Shown piece after piece: positions 12,111 to 26,600 of a stretch of 64,000 nucleotides of DNA. The notes beneath the pieces were generated by a model, which was not told where the DNA came from, searched no databases, and worked only from the letters and a program-made list of their open reading frames with translations. How positions within the stretch are numbered: the first letter of the stretch is position 1; every line of letters begins with the position of its first letter. Origin of the DNA: Vicugna pacos (Eukaryota; Chordata; Mammalia; Artiodactyla; Camelidae); NCBI RefSeq assembly GCF_048564905.1, contig NW_027328740.1, positions 1,123,292-1,187,291 of the forward strand, read 5' to 3'. Made by a program: the position numbers and the translations under genes.

Positions 12111-13509
12111 TCTGTTCTACGTTCTATATTCAAAATTCTAAATTCATTATTCTGTATTCTATATTCTAAATTCTCTGTTCTGCTTTCCATGTTCTAAATT
12201 CTGGGTTCTATATTCTCTATTATATATTCTATATTTTGTGTTCTTCATTCTATATTCCACATTCTATATTCTGAATTCCGTATACTATATTCTATATTCT
12301 GTGTTTTACATTCTATATTCTTAATTCTATATTCAGTATTCTGTATTCTATAATCTAAATTCTGTGTTCTGCATTCCATGTTCTAAATTTTGGTTTCTGT
12401 ATTCTGTTTTCCATATTCTATATTTTGTGTTCTACATTCTATATTCTAAATTCTATATTCAGTATTCTGTATTCTATAATTTAAATTCTGTGTTCTGAAT
12501 TCCATGTTCTTAACTTTGGGTTCTGTATTCTGCTTTCCATGTTCTATATTCTGTGTTCTACATTCTGTATACTGTATTCTATATTCTTCATTCCGTATTC
12601 AATATTCTATATTTTGTGTCCTTCATTATATATTCTCAATTCTATATTCAGTATTCCGTATTCTATATTTTAAATTCTGTGTTCGGCATTCCATTACTAA
12701 ATTCTAAGTTCTATATTCTCTTTTTTATAATCTTAATTTTTTGTTCTTCATTCTATATTCTACATTCTATATTCTTCATTCTATATTCTGCATTCCGTAT
12801 AGTAGATTCTATATTCTGTGTTTTACATTCTATATTCTAATTTCTATATTCAGTATTCTGTATTCTATAATCTAAATTCTGTGTTCTGCATTCCATGTTC
12901 TAAATTCTGGGTTCTATATTCCCTTTCTATATTCTATATTCTGTGTTCTGCATTCCATGATCTAAATACTATATTCAGTATTCTGTACTCTATATTCTAT
13001 ATTCTGTGTTTTACATTGTATATTCCAAATTCGATATTCAGTATTCTGTATTCTATTTTCTAAATTCTGTGTTCTACATTCCATGTTCTAAATCCGGTAT
13101 TCAATATCCTCTATTTTATATTCTATATTGTGTGTACTTCATTCTATACTCTACATACTATATTTTACATTCCGTACTGTATAGTCTAAATTTTGAGTTC
13201 TAAATTCTAAATTCTAAATTCTATATTCAGAATTATGTTTTCTATATTCTAAATTCTGTGTTCTGCATTCCGTGTTCTATATTCTATTTTCAGTATTCTA
13301 TATTCTATATTCTATATCCTGTGTTCTAAATTCTATGTTCTAAACTCTATATTCAGTATTCTGTATTCTATATTCTAAATTCTGTGTTGTGCATTCCATG
13401 TTCTAATTTCTATATTCAGTATTCTGTATTCCGTATTCTAAATTCTGTGTTCTGCATTCGATGATCTAAATTCTATATTCAGTAATCTGTATTCTATATT
13501 CTAAATTCT

Positions 13510-16500
13510 GTGTTTTGCATTCCATGTTATAAATTTTGGCTTCTGTATTCTGTTTTCCATATTCTATATTCTATGTTCTACATTCTATATTCTAAATTAT
13601 ATATACAGTGTTTTGTATTCTATATTATAAATTCTGTGTTCTGCATTCCATTCCTAAATTCTAGGTTCTATATTCTCTTTTATATATTCAATACTTTGTG
13701 TTCTTCATTCTATATTCTACATTTTATATTTTGCATTCATTCTCTATATTCTATATTCTGTATTCTAAATTCAATATTCAGTATTCTGTATTCTATAACT
13801 GAATTCTCAGTTCTACATTCTATATTCAAAATTCTAAATTCAGTATTCTGTATTCTATATTCTATATTCTGTGTTCTGCATTCCATGATCTAAATTCTGA
13901 CTTCTTTATTGTCTTTTATATATTCTATAATTTGTGTTGTTCTTACTATATTCCACATTCTATATTCTGCATTTCGTATTCTATGTTATATATTCTGTGT
14001 TTTACATTCTATATTCGAAATTCTATATTCAGTATTCTGTATTCTATAATCTAAATTCTGTGTTCTGCATTCCATGTTCTATATTCTGGGTTCTATATTC
14101 TGTACTCTATTCTATATAGTGTGTTTTTCATTCTATATTCTACATACTATAGTCTGCATTCAGTATTCTATATTCTATATTGTGTGATCTACATTTTATA
14201 TTTTAAATTCTATATTCTCTATTCTGTATTTTATATTATAAATTTTGTGTTCTGCATTCCATGTTATAAATTCTGGTTTCTATATTCTCAATTCTATATT
14301 CTATATTCTGTGTTCTACATTATATATTCTAAATTCTGTATTTTGTATTTATATTCTATATTCAAAATTCTGTGTTCTGAATTCCATGTTCTAAATTCGA
14401 TATTAAGTATTCTGTATTCTATATTCTAAATTCCGTGTTCTTCATTTATGTTCTAAATACTATATTCAGTGTTCTGTATTCTATTTTCTAAATACTGTGT
14501 TCTACATTCCATGTTCTAAATTCTTTATTCTATATTCTCTATTATATATTCTATATTGTGTGTTCTTCATTCTATACTCTAAATACTATATTTTGCCTTC
14601 CATATTCTATATTCTAAATTTTGAATTCTAAATTCTATATTCTAAATTCTATATTCAGTATTCTGTTTTCTATATTCTAAATTCTGTGTTCTGCATTCCA
14701 TATTCTATATTCTATTTTCAGAATTCTATATTCTATATTCTAAATTCTGTGTACTGCATTCTATGTTCTAAATTCTATATTCAGTATTCTGTTTTGTATA
14801 TTCTAAATTCTGTGTTTGAATTCCAAGTTCAAAATTCTGGGTTCTGTATTCTGTTTTCCATATTCTATATTCTGTGTTCTACATTCTATATTCTGTAATC
14901 TATATTCTGCTTTCCTTATTCTATAATCTATATTCTGTGTCCTACATTCTATACTCTAAATTCTATTTTTATTATTCTGTATTCTATTTTCTAAATTCTG
15001 TGTTCTACTTTCCATGTTCTAAATTCTGGGTTCTATATTCTCTATTCTATATTCTGTGTTCTACATTCTATTTTCTAAATTCTATATTCAGTAATTTTTA
15101 TTCTATATTCTAAATTCTATGTTCTGCATTTCATGTTCTAAATTCTATATTCAGTATTCTGCTTTCTGTATTCTAAATTCTGTGTTCTGCATCATATGTT
15201 CTAAATTCTGTATTCAGTATTATGTATTCTATATTCTAAATTCTGTGTTCTGCATTCCATTTCTAAATTCTGGGTTTTATATTCTCTTTTATATATTCTA
15301 TATTTTGTGTTCTTCATTCTACATTCCACATTCTATATTCTGCATTCCGTATTCTATATTCTATATTCTGTGTTTTACATTCTATATTCTAAATTCTATA
15401 TTAAGAATTGTGTATTCTATAATCTAAATTCTGTGTTCTGCATTCCATGTTCTAAATTCTGAGTTCTATATTCTCTACTCTATTCTATATTTTGTGTTTT
15501 TCATTCTATATTCTACATACTATATTCTGCCTTCCGTATTCTATATTCCATACTATGTGCTCTACATTCTTTATTCTAATTCTATATTCAGTATTCAGTA
15601 TTCTATATTCTAAATTCTGTGTTCTGCATTATATGTTCTAAATTCAATATTCAGGATTCTGTATTCTATATTCTTAATTCTGTGTTATGCATTCCATGTT
15701 CTAAATTCTGAATTCTATATCCTCTATGCTATATTCTATATTCTGTGTTCTACATTCTATATTCTAAATTCTGTGTTCTGCATTCTATCTTCTAAATTCT
15801 ATATTCATTATTCTGTGTTCTATATTCTAAATTCTGTGTTCTGCATTCCATATTCTAAATTCTGGGTTCTGTATTCTGTTTTCCATAGTCTATATTCTTT
15901 GTTCTACATTCTATATTCTGTATTCTATATTCTGCATCCCGAATTCTACATTGTATATTTTGTGTTCTACATTCTATATGCTAAATTCTATATTTAGTAT
16001 TCATATTCTATTTTCTAAATTCTGTGTTCTGCATTCCATGTGCTAAATTCTGTATTCTATAATCTGTATTCTATGTTCTGTGTTCTACATTCTATATTCT
16101 AAATTCTATATTCAGTATTCTGTATTGTAAGTTCTAAATTCTGTGTTCTGCATTACATGTTCTACATTCTGTGTTCTACATTGTCTATTGTATATTCTAT
16201 ATAATGTGTTCTTCATTCTATACTCTACATACTATATTTTGCATTCCGTAGTCTATATTATATATTCTTTGTTCTAAATTTTTTATTCTAAATTCTATAT
16301 TCAGTATTCTATATTCTATATACTAAATTCGGTGTTCTGCATTCCATGTTCTATATTCTATATTCAGTATTCTGTATTCTATATTCTAAATTCTGTGTTC
16401 TGCATTATATGTTCTAAATTCTATATTCAGTATTCTGTATTCTATAGTCTATATTTTGTGTTCTGCATTCCAAGTTATAAATTCTGGGTTCTGTATTCTG

Positions 16501-19500
16501 TTTTCCATATTCTATACTCTGTGTTCTACATTCTATATTCTGCATTCCGAATTCTATATTTTATATTCTGTGTTTTACATTCTATATTCGAAATTCTATA
16601 TTCAGTATTCTGTATTATATGGTCTAAATTCTGTGTTCTGCTTTCTATGTTCTAAATTCTATATTCATTTTTCTGTGTTCTATATTCAAAAATCTGTGTT
16701 CTGAATTCCATGTTCAAAATTCTGGATTCTGTATTCTGTTTTCCATATTCTATATTCTGTGTTCTACATTCTATATTCTGTATTCTATATTCTGATTCCC
16801 TTATACTATATACTATATGCTGTGTCCTATATTCTATATTCTAAATTCTATTTTCAGTATTCTGTATTCTATTTTCTAAATTCTGTGTTCTACATTCCAT
16901 GTTCTAAATTGTGGATTCTATATTCTCTATTATATATTCTGTGTTCTACATTCTATTTTCTAAATTCTATATTCAGTATTCTGTATTCTATAGTCTAAAT
17001 TCTGTGTTCTGCATTACAAGTTCTAAATTCGGGGTTTTGTATTCTGTTTTCCATATTCTATATTCTGTGTTCTACATTCTATATACTGTATTCTGTATTC
17101 TGCATTCCGTATTCTATATTGTATATTCTGTGTTCTTCATTATATATTCTAAATTCTATATTCACTATTCCGTATTCTATATTCTAAATTCTGTTTTCGG
17201 CATTCCATTACTAAATTCTAAGTTCTATATTCTCTGTTTTATATTCTTTATATTGTGTTCTGCATTCTATATTCTGCATTCATTTTCTATGTTCTATGTC
17301 CTGTATTCTATATTCTGTATTCTAATTTCTATATTCAGTAGTCAGTATTCTATAGTCTGAATTCTCTGTTCTACGTTGTATATTCAAAATTCTAAATTCA
17401 GTATTCTGTTTTCTATATTCTAAATTGTGTGTCCTGCATTCCAAATTCTAAATTCTGGCTTCTATATTCTCTATTATATATTCTATATTTTGGGTTCTTC
17501 ATTCTAAAACCACATTCAATATTCTGAATTCCGTATACTATATTCTATGTTCTGTGTTTTACATTCTATATTCTAAATTCTATATTCAGTATTCTGTATT
17601 CTATAATCTAAATTCTGTGTTCTGCATTCCATGTTCTATATTTTGGGTTCTGTATTCTGTTTTCCATATTCTATATTGTGTGTTCTACATTCTATATTCT
17701 AAATTCTATATTCAGTATTTTGTATTATATATTTAAATTCTGTGTTCTGCACACCATTACTAAATTCTAGGTTCTATATTCTCTTTTATATATTCAATAT
17801 TTTGTGTTCTTAATTCTATATTCTACATTCTATATTCTGCATTCATTTTCCATATTCTATGTTCTGTTTTCTATATTCTGTATTCTAATTCCTATATTCA
17901 GTATTCTGTATTCCATATTCTGAATTCGGTGTTCTACATTCTATATTCAATATTCTAAATTCAGTATTCTGTATTCTATATTCTAAATTCTATGTTCTGC
18001 ATTCCATGATCTAAATACTGGCTTCTATATTCTCTTTTATATATTCTATATTTTGTGTTGTTCTTTCTATATTCCACATTCTATATTCTGCATACGGTAT
18101 TCTATATTGAATATTCTGTGTTTTACGTTCTATATTCGAAATTCTATATTCAGTATTCTGTATTCTATAACGTAAACTCTGTATTCTTCATTCCATGTTC
18201 TAAATTCTGGGTTCTATATTCTCTTATCTATTTATATTGTGTGTTTTTCTTTCTATATTCTACATAGTATAGTCTGCATTCCGTATTCTATATTCTATAT
18301 TATGTGTTCTTCATTCTATATTCTAAATTCTATATTCTCTATTCTGTATTCTATATTCTAAATTCTGTGTTCTGCATTCCATGATCTAAATTCTGGGTTA
18401 TATTCTCTTTCTATATTCTATATTCTGTTTTCTTCATTCTATTTTCCACATTCTATATTCTGCATTCCGTATACTATATTCTATATTCTGTGTTTTACAT
18501 TTTATTTTCGAAATTCTATATTCAGTATTCTGTATTCTATAATCTAAACTATGTGTTCTGCATTCCATGTTCTAAATTCTGGGTTCTATATTCTCTATTC
18601 TATATTCTATATTTTGTGTTCTACATTCTATATTCTAAATTCTATATTCAGTATTCTGTATTCTATAATCTTAATTCTATTTTCTGCATTCCATGCTCTT
18701 AATTCTGGGTTCTATATTCTCTATTCTCTATTCTATATTCTGTGTTACAGATTCTATATTCTAAATTCTATATTCAGTATTCTGTATTCTATATTCTAAA
18801 TTCTGTGTTCTGCATTGCATGTTCTATATTCTATATATAGTATCCTGTATTCTATATTCTATATTTTGTGTTCTACATTCTATATTTTAAATTCTATATT
18901 CAGAATTCTGTTTTCTATTTTCTATATTCTGTGTTCAGCGTTCCATGTTCTAAATTCTGTGTTCTATATCCTCTATTCTATATTCGATATTGTGTGTTCT
19001 TCATTCTATAGTCTACATACAATATTTTGCATTCCGTATTCTATATTCTAAATTCTGAGTTCTAAGTTCTAAATTCTAAATTCTATATTCAGTAATCCAT
19101 ATTCTATATACTAAATTCTGTGTTCTGCTTTCTATGTTCTAAATTCTATATTCAGTATACTGTATTCTATTTTCTAAATTCAGTGTTCTGCATATCATGT
19201 TCTAAATTCTGGATTCTATATTCTCTATTCTGTGTTCTACATTCTAGGTTCTAAATACTATATCCAGTATTCTGTATTCTATATTCTAAATTCTGTGTTC
19301 AGCATTCCATGTTCTATATTCTATTTTCAGTGTTTTACATTCTATATTCTAAATTATGTGTTCTGCATTCTATGTTCTAAATTCTATATTCACTATTCTG
19401 TATTATATATTCTAAATTCTGTGTTTGCATTTAATGTTCTAAATTCTGGATTCTATACTTTGTATTCTATATTCTATAATCTGTGTTCTTCATTCAATAT

Positions 19501-22500
19501 TCTAAATTCTGTATTCATTATTCTGTATTCTATTGTCAAAATTCTGAGTTCTGCATTCTATGTTCTAAATTCTATATTCATTATTCTGTGTTCTATATTC
19601 TAAATTCTGTGTTCTGAATTCCATGTTCAAAATTCTGGGTTCTGTATTCTGTTTTCCATATCTATATTCTGTGTTCTCCATTCTATATTCTGTAATTTAT
19701 ATTCTGCTTTCCTTATTCTATATTGTATATTCTGTGTCCTACGTTCTATATTCTGAATTCTATTTTTATTATTCTGTATTCTATTTTCAAAATTCTGTGT
19801 TCTACATTCCATGTTCTAAATTCTGAGTTCTATATTCTCTATTGTATATACTGTGTTCTACATTCTATTTTCTAAATTCTATGTTCAGTATTTTTTTATT
19901 CTATATTCTAAGTTCTATGTTCTGCATTTCATGTTCTAATTTCTATATTCAGTATTCTGCTTTCTGTATTCTAAATTCTGTGTTCTTCATCATATGTTCT
20001 AAATTCTGTATTCAGTATTATGTATTCTGTATTCTAAATTCTGTGTTCTGCATTCCATTTCTAAATTCTGGCTTCTATATTCTCTTTTATATATTCTATA
20101 TTTTGTGTTGTTCTTTCTATATTCCACATTCTATATTCTGCATACTGTATTCTATATTGAATATTCTGTGTTTTACATTCTATATTCGAATTTCTATATT
20201 CAGTATTCTGTATTCTATAACCTAAACTCTGTATTCTTCATTCCATGTTCTAAATTCTGGGTTCTATATTCTCTAATCTATTCTATATTGTGTGTTTTTC
20301 ATTCTATATTCTACATAGTATAGTCTGCATTCCGTATTCTATATTCTATATTATGTGTTCTTCATTCTATATTCTAAATTCTATATTCTCTATTCTGTAT
20401 TCTATATTCTAAATTCTGTGTTCTGCATTCCATGATCTAAATTCTGGGTTCTATATTCTCTTTCTATATTCTATATTCTGTTTTCTTCATTCTATTTTCC
20501 ACATTCTATATTCTGCATTCCGTATACTATATTCTATATTCTGTGTTTTACATTTTATTTTCGAAATTCTATATTCAGTATTCTGTATTCTATAATCTAA
20601 ACTATGTGTTCTGCATTCAATGTTCTAAATTCTGGGTTCTATATTCTCTATTCTATATTCTATATTTTGTGTTCTACATTCTATATTCTAAATTCTATAT
20701 TCAGTATTCTGTATTCTATATTCTAAATTCTATTTTCTGCATTCCATGCTCTTAATTCTGGGTTCTATATTCTCTATTCTATATTCTGTGTTACAGATTC
20801 TATATTCTAAATTCTATATTCAGTATTCTGTATTCTATATTCTAAATTCTGTGTTCTGCATTGCATGTTCTATATTCTATATTTAGTATCCTGTATTCTA
20901 TATTCTATATTCTGTGTTCTAAATTCTATATTCTAAATTCTATATTCAGAATTCTGTATTCTATTTTCTATATTCTGTGTTCAGCGTTCCATGTTCTAAA
21001 TTCTGTGTTCTATATCCTCTATTCTATATTCGATATTGTGTGTTCTTCATTCTATACTCTACATACAATATTTTGCATTCCGTATTCTATATTCTAAATT
21101 CTGAGTTCTAAGTTCTAAATTCTAAATTCTATATTCAGTATTCTATAGTCTATATAATAAATTCTGTGTTCTGCATTCTATATTCTAAATTCTATATTCA
21201 GTATTCTGCATTCTACTTTCCAGATTCAGTGTTCTGAATTTCATTTTCTAAATTCTGGATTCTATATTCTATATTCTGTGTTCTATATTCTATATTTTAA
21301 ATTCTATATTCAGTATTACCTATTCTATATTCTAAATTCTGTGTTATGCATTCCATGTTATATATTCTGAATTCTATATACTCTATGCTATATTCTATAT
21401 TCTGTGTTCTACATTCTATATGCTAAATTGTATATTCAGTATTCATATACTATTTTCTAAATTCTGTGCTCTGCATTCCATGTGCTAAATTCTGTATTCT
21501 ATAATCTGTATTCTATGTTCTGTGTTCTTCATTCTATATTCTAAATTCTATATTCAGTATTCTGTATTGTAAGTTCTAAATTCTGTGTTCTGCATTACAT
21601 GTTCTACATTCTGGGTTGTACCTTGTCTATTGTATATTCTATATAATGTGTTCTTCATTCTATACTCTACATACTATATTTTGCATTCCGTAGTCTATAT
21701 TTTATATTCTTTGTTCTAAATTTTTAATTCTAAATTCTATATTCAGTATTCTATATTCTATATACTAAATTCGGTGTTCTGCATTCCATGTTCTATATTC
21801 TATATTCAGTATTCTGTATTCTATATTCTAAATTCTGTGTTCTGCATTATATGTTCTAAATTCTATATTCAGTATTCTGTATTCTATAGTCTAAATTCTG
21901 TGTTCTGCATTACAATTTCTAAATTCGGGGTTTTGTATTCTGTTTTCCATATTCTATATTCTGTGTTCTATATTCTATATACTGTATTCTGTATTCTGCA
22001 TTCCGTATTCTATATTGTATATTCTGTGTTCTTCATTATATATTCTAAATTCTATATCCACTATTCCATATTCTATATTCTAAATTCTGTGTTCGGCATT
22101 CCATTACTAAATTCTAAGTTCTATATTCTCTATTTTATATTCTTTATATGGTGTTCTGCATTCTATATTCTGCATTCATTTTCTTTGTTCTATGTTCTGT
22201 GTTCTATATTCTGTATTCTAATTTCTATATTCAGTAGTCGATATTCTATAGTCTGAATTCTCTGTTCTACGTTCTATATTCAAAATTCTAAATTCATTAT
22301 TCTGTATTCTATATTCTAAATTCTCTGTTCTGCTTTCCATGTTCTAAATTCTGGGTTCTATATTCTCTATTATATATTCTATATTTTGTGTTCTTCATTC
22401 TATATTCCACATTCTATATTCTGAATTCCGTATACTATATTCTATATTCTGTGTTTTACATTCTATATTCTTAATTCTATATTCAGTATTCTGTATTCTA

Positions 22501-23659
22501 TAATCTAAATTCTGTGTTCTGCATTCCATGTTCTAAATTTTGGTTTCTGTATTCTGTTTTCCATATTCTATATTTTGTGTTCTACATTCTATATTCTAAA
22601 TTCTATATTCAGTATTCTGTATTCTATAATTTAAATTCTGTGTTCTGAATTCCATGTTCTTAACTTTGGGTTCTGTATTCTGCTTTCCATGTTCTATATT
22701 CTGTGTTCTACATTCTGTATACTGTATTCTATATTCTTCATTCCGTATTCAATATTCTATATTTTGTGTCCTTCATTATATATTCTCAATTCTATATTCA
22801 GTATTCCGTATTCTATATTTTAAATTCTGTGTTCGGCATTCCATTACTAAATTCTAAGTTCTATATTCTCTTTTTTATAATCTTAATTTTTTGTTCTTCA
22901 TTCTATATTCTACATTCTATATTCTTCATTCTATATTCTGCATTCCGTATAGTAGATTCTATATTCTGTGTTTTACATTCTATATTCTAATTTCTATATT
23001 CAGTATTCTGTATTCTATAATCTAAATTCTGTGTTCTGCATTCCATGTTCTAAATTCTGGGTTCTATATTCCCTTTCTATATTCTATATTCTGTGTTCTG
23101 CATTCCATGATCTAAATACTATATTCAGTATTCTGTACTCTATATTCTATATTCTGTGTTTTACATTGTATATTCCAAATTCGATATTCAGTATTCTGTA
23201 TTCTATTTTCTAAATTCTGTGTTCTACATTCCATGTTCTAAATCCGGTATTCAATATCCTCTATTTTATATTCTATATTGTGTGTACTTCATTCTATACT
23301 CTACATACTATATTTTATATTCCGTACTGTATAGTCTAAATTTTGAGTTCTTAATTCTAAATTCTAAATTCTATATTCAGAATTATGTTTTCTATATTCT
23401 AAATTCTGTGTTCTGCATTCCGTGTTCTATATTCTATTTTCAGTATTCTATATTCTATATTCTATATCCTGTGTTCTAAATTCTATGTTCTAAACTCTAT
23501 ATTCAGTATTCTGTATTCTATATTCTAAATTCTGTGTTGTGCATTCAATGTTCTAATTTCTATATTCAGTATTCTGTATTCCGTATTCTAAATTCTGTGT
23601 TCTGCATTCGATGATCTAAATTCTATATTCAGTAATCTGTATTCTATATTCTAAATTCT
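13510..23659 (+). repeat. HOR copy U2, 10,150 bp (short variant)
   Basis: Landmark spacing from 13510 to 17429 is identical to U1 (3,919 bp). After that the copy has one instead of two 816-bp units, a one-base loss near 17,516, a full 760-bp interval between the blocks at 18055 and 18815, no 553-bp block (18815 to 19232 is 417 bp instead of 970) and no 217-bp block (20861 to 21774 is 913 bp instead of 1,130). These differences add up exactly to the 1,208-bp difference from U1. The region around 16,793-17,000 carries base changes otherwise seen only in U4. Confidence 0.9.
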
Positions 23660-26600
23660 GTGTTTTGCATTCCATGTTATAAATTTTGGCTTCTGTATTC
23701 TGTTTTCCATATTCTATATTCTATGTTCTACATTCTATATTCTAAATTATATATACAGTGTTTTGTATTCTATATTATAAATTCTGTGTTCTGCATTCCA
23801 TTCCTAAATTCTAGGTTCTATATTCTCTTTTATATATTCAATACTTTGTGTTCTTCATTCTATATTCTACATTTTATATTTTGCATTCATTCTCTATATT
23901 CTATATTCTGTATTCTAAATTCAATATTCAGTATTCTGTATTCTATAACTGAATTCTCAGTTCTACATTCTATATTCAAAATTCTAAATTCAGTATTCTG
24001 TATTCTATATTCTATATTCTGTGTTCTGCATTCCATGATCTAAATTCTGACTTCTTTATTGTCTTTTATATATTCTATAATTTGTGTTGTTCTTACTATA
24101 TTCCACATTCTATATTCTGCATTTCGTATTCTATGTTATATATTCTGTGTTTTACATTCTATATTCGAAATTCTATATTCAGTATTCTGTATTCTATAAT
24201 CTAAATTCTGTGTTCTGCATTCCATGTTCTATATTCTGGGTTCTATATTCTGTACTCTATTCTATATAGTGTGTTTTTCATTCTATATTCTACATACTAT
24301 AGTCTGCATTCAGTATTCTATATTCTATATTGTGTGATCTACATTTTATATTTTAAATTCTATATTCTCTATTCTGTATTCTATATTATAAATTTTGTGT
24401 TCTGCATTCCATGTTATAAATTCTGGTTTCTATATTCTCAATTCTATATTCTATATTCTGTGTTCTACATTATATATTCTAAATTCTGTATTTTGTATTT
24501 ATATTCTATATTCAAAATTCTGTGTTCTGAATTCCATGTTCTAAATTCGATATTAAGTATTCTGTATTCTATATTCTAAATTCCGTGTTCTTCATTTATG
24601 TTCTAAATACTATATTCAGTGTTCTGTATTCTATTTTCTAAATACTGTGTTCTACATTCCATGTTCTAAATTCTTTATTCTATATTCTCTATTATATATT
24701 CTATATTGTGTGTTCTTCATTCTATACTCTAAATACTATATTTTGCCTTCCATATTCTATATTCTAAATTTTGAATTCTAAATTCTATATTCTAAATTCT
24801 ATATTCAGTATTCTGTTTTCTATATTCTAAATTCTGTGTTCTGCATTCCATATTCTATATTCTATTTTCAGAATTCTATATTCTATATTCTAAATTCTGT
24901 GTACTGCATTCTATGTTCTAAATTCTATATTCAGTATTCTGTTTTGTATATTCTAAATTCTGTGTTTGAATTCCAAGTTCAAAATTCTGGGTTCTGTATT
25001 CTGTTTTCCATATTCTACATTCTGTGTTCTACATTCTATATTCTGTAATCTATATTCTGCTTTCCTTATTCTATAATCTATATTCTGTGTCCTACATTCT
25101 ATACTCTAAATTCTATTTTTATTATTCTGTATTCTATTTTCTAAATTCTGTGTTCTACTTTCCATGTTCTAAATTCTGGGTTCTATATTCTCTATTCTAT
25201 ATTCTGTGTTCTACATTCTATTTTCTAAATTCTATATTCAGTAATTTTTATTCTATATTCTAAATTCTATGTTCTGCATTTCATGTTCTAAATTCTATAT
25301 TCAGTATTCTGCTTTCTGTATTCTAAATTCTGTGTTCTGCATCATATGTTCTAAATTCTGTATTCAGTATTATGTATTCTATATTCTAAATTCTGTGTTC
25401 TGCATTCCATTTCTAAATTCTGGGTTTTATATTCTCTTTTATATATTCTATATTTTGTGTTCTTCATTCTACATTCCACATTCTATATTCTGCATTCCGT
25501 ATTCTATATTCTATATTCTGTGTTTTACATTCTATATTCTAAATTCTATATTAAGAATTGTGTATTCTATAATCTAAATTCTGTGTTCTGCATTCCATGT
25601 TCTAAATTCTGAGTTCTATATTCTCTACTCTATTCTATATTTTGTGTTTTTCATTCTATATTCTACATACTATATTCTGCCTTCCGTATTCTATATTCCA
25701 TACTATGTGCTCTACATTCTTTATTCTAATTCTATATTCAGTATTCAGTATTCTATATTCTAAATTCTGTGTTCTGCATTATATGTTCTAAATTCAATAT
25801 TCAGGATTCTGTATTCTATATTCTTAATTCTGTGTTATGCATTCCATGTTCTAAATTCTGAATTCTATATCCTCTATGCTATATTCTATATTCTGTGTTC
25901 TACATTCTATATTCTAAATTCTGTGTTCTGCATTCTATCTTCTAAATTCTATATTCATTATTCTGTGTTCTATATTCTAAATTCTGTGTTCTGCATTCCA
26001 TATTCTAAATTCTGGGTTCTGTATTCTGTTTTCCATAGTCTATATTCTTTGTTCTACATTCTATATTCTGTATTCTATATTCTGCATCCCGAATTCTACA
26101 TTGTATATTCTGTGTTCTACATTCTATATGCTAAATTCTATATTTAGTATTCATATTCTATTTTCTAAATTCTGTGTTCTGCATTCCATGTGCTAAATTC
26201 TGTATTCTATAATCTGTATTCTATGTTCTGTGTTCTACATTCTATATTCTAAATTCTATATTCAGTATTCTGTATTGTAAGTTCTAAATTCTGTGTTCTG
26301 CATTACATGTTCTACATTCTGTGTTCTACATTGTCTATTGTATATTCTATATAATGTGTTCTTCATTCTATACTCTACATACTATATTTTGCATTCCGTA
26401 GTCTATATTATATATTCTTTGTTCTAAATTTTTTATTCTAAATTCTATATTCAGTATTCTATATTCTATATACTAAATTCGGTGTTCTGCATTCCATGTT
26501 CTATATTCTATATTCAGTATTCTGTATTCTATATTCTAAATTCTGTGTTCTGCATTATATGTTGTAAATTCTATATTCAGTATTCTGTATTCTATAGTCT

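Larger units (their letters stand above)
2152..13509 (+). repeat. HOR copy U1, 11,358 bp (long variant)
   Basis: The copy starts at the chosen phase block (2152) and ends before its next occurrence (13510). Landmark blocks follow in order at 2576, 3328, 3516, 4415, 4974, 5098, 5553, 6071, 6887, 7514, 7895, 8865, 9738, 10494, 11065, 11624 and 12504. Features that mark this variant are a tandem 816-bp duplication (about 5,955-7,586), a shortened interval between the blocks at 7514 and 7895 (381 bp instead of 756-760), a 553-bp block at 8161-8713, and a 217-bp block at 11,034-11,250. It is the most complete copy and is reproduced in U5 with the same landmark spacings. No coding feature is supported inside it. 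Confidence 0.9.

Noticed and set aside
18835-18845. TATA-box-like runs such as TATATATAG
   Set aside because: TATAT strings are an unavoidable part of CTATATT heptamers and occur throughout the array, so they carry no promoter information here.
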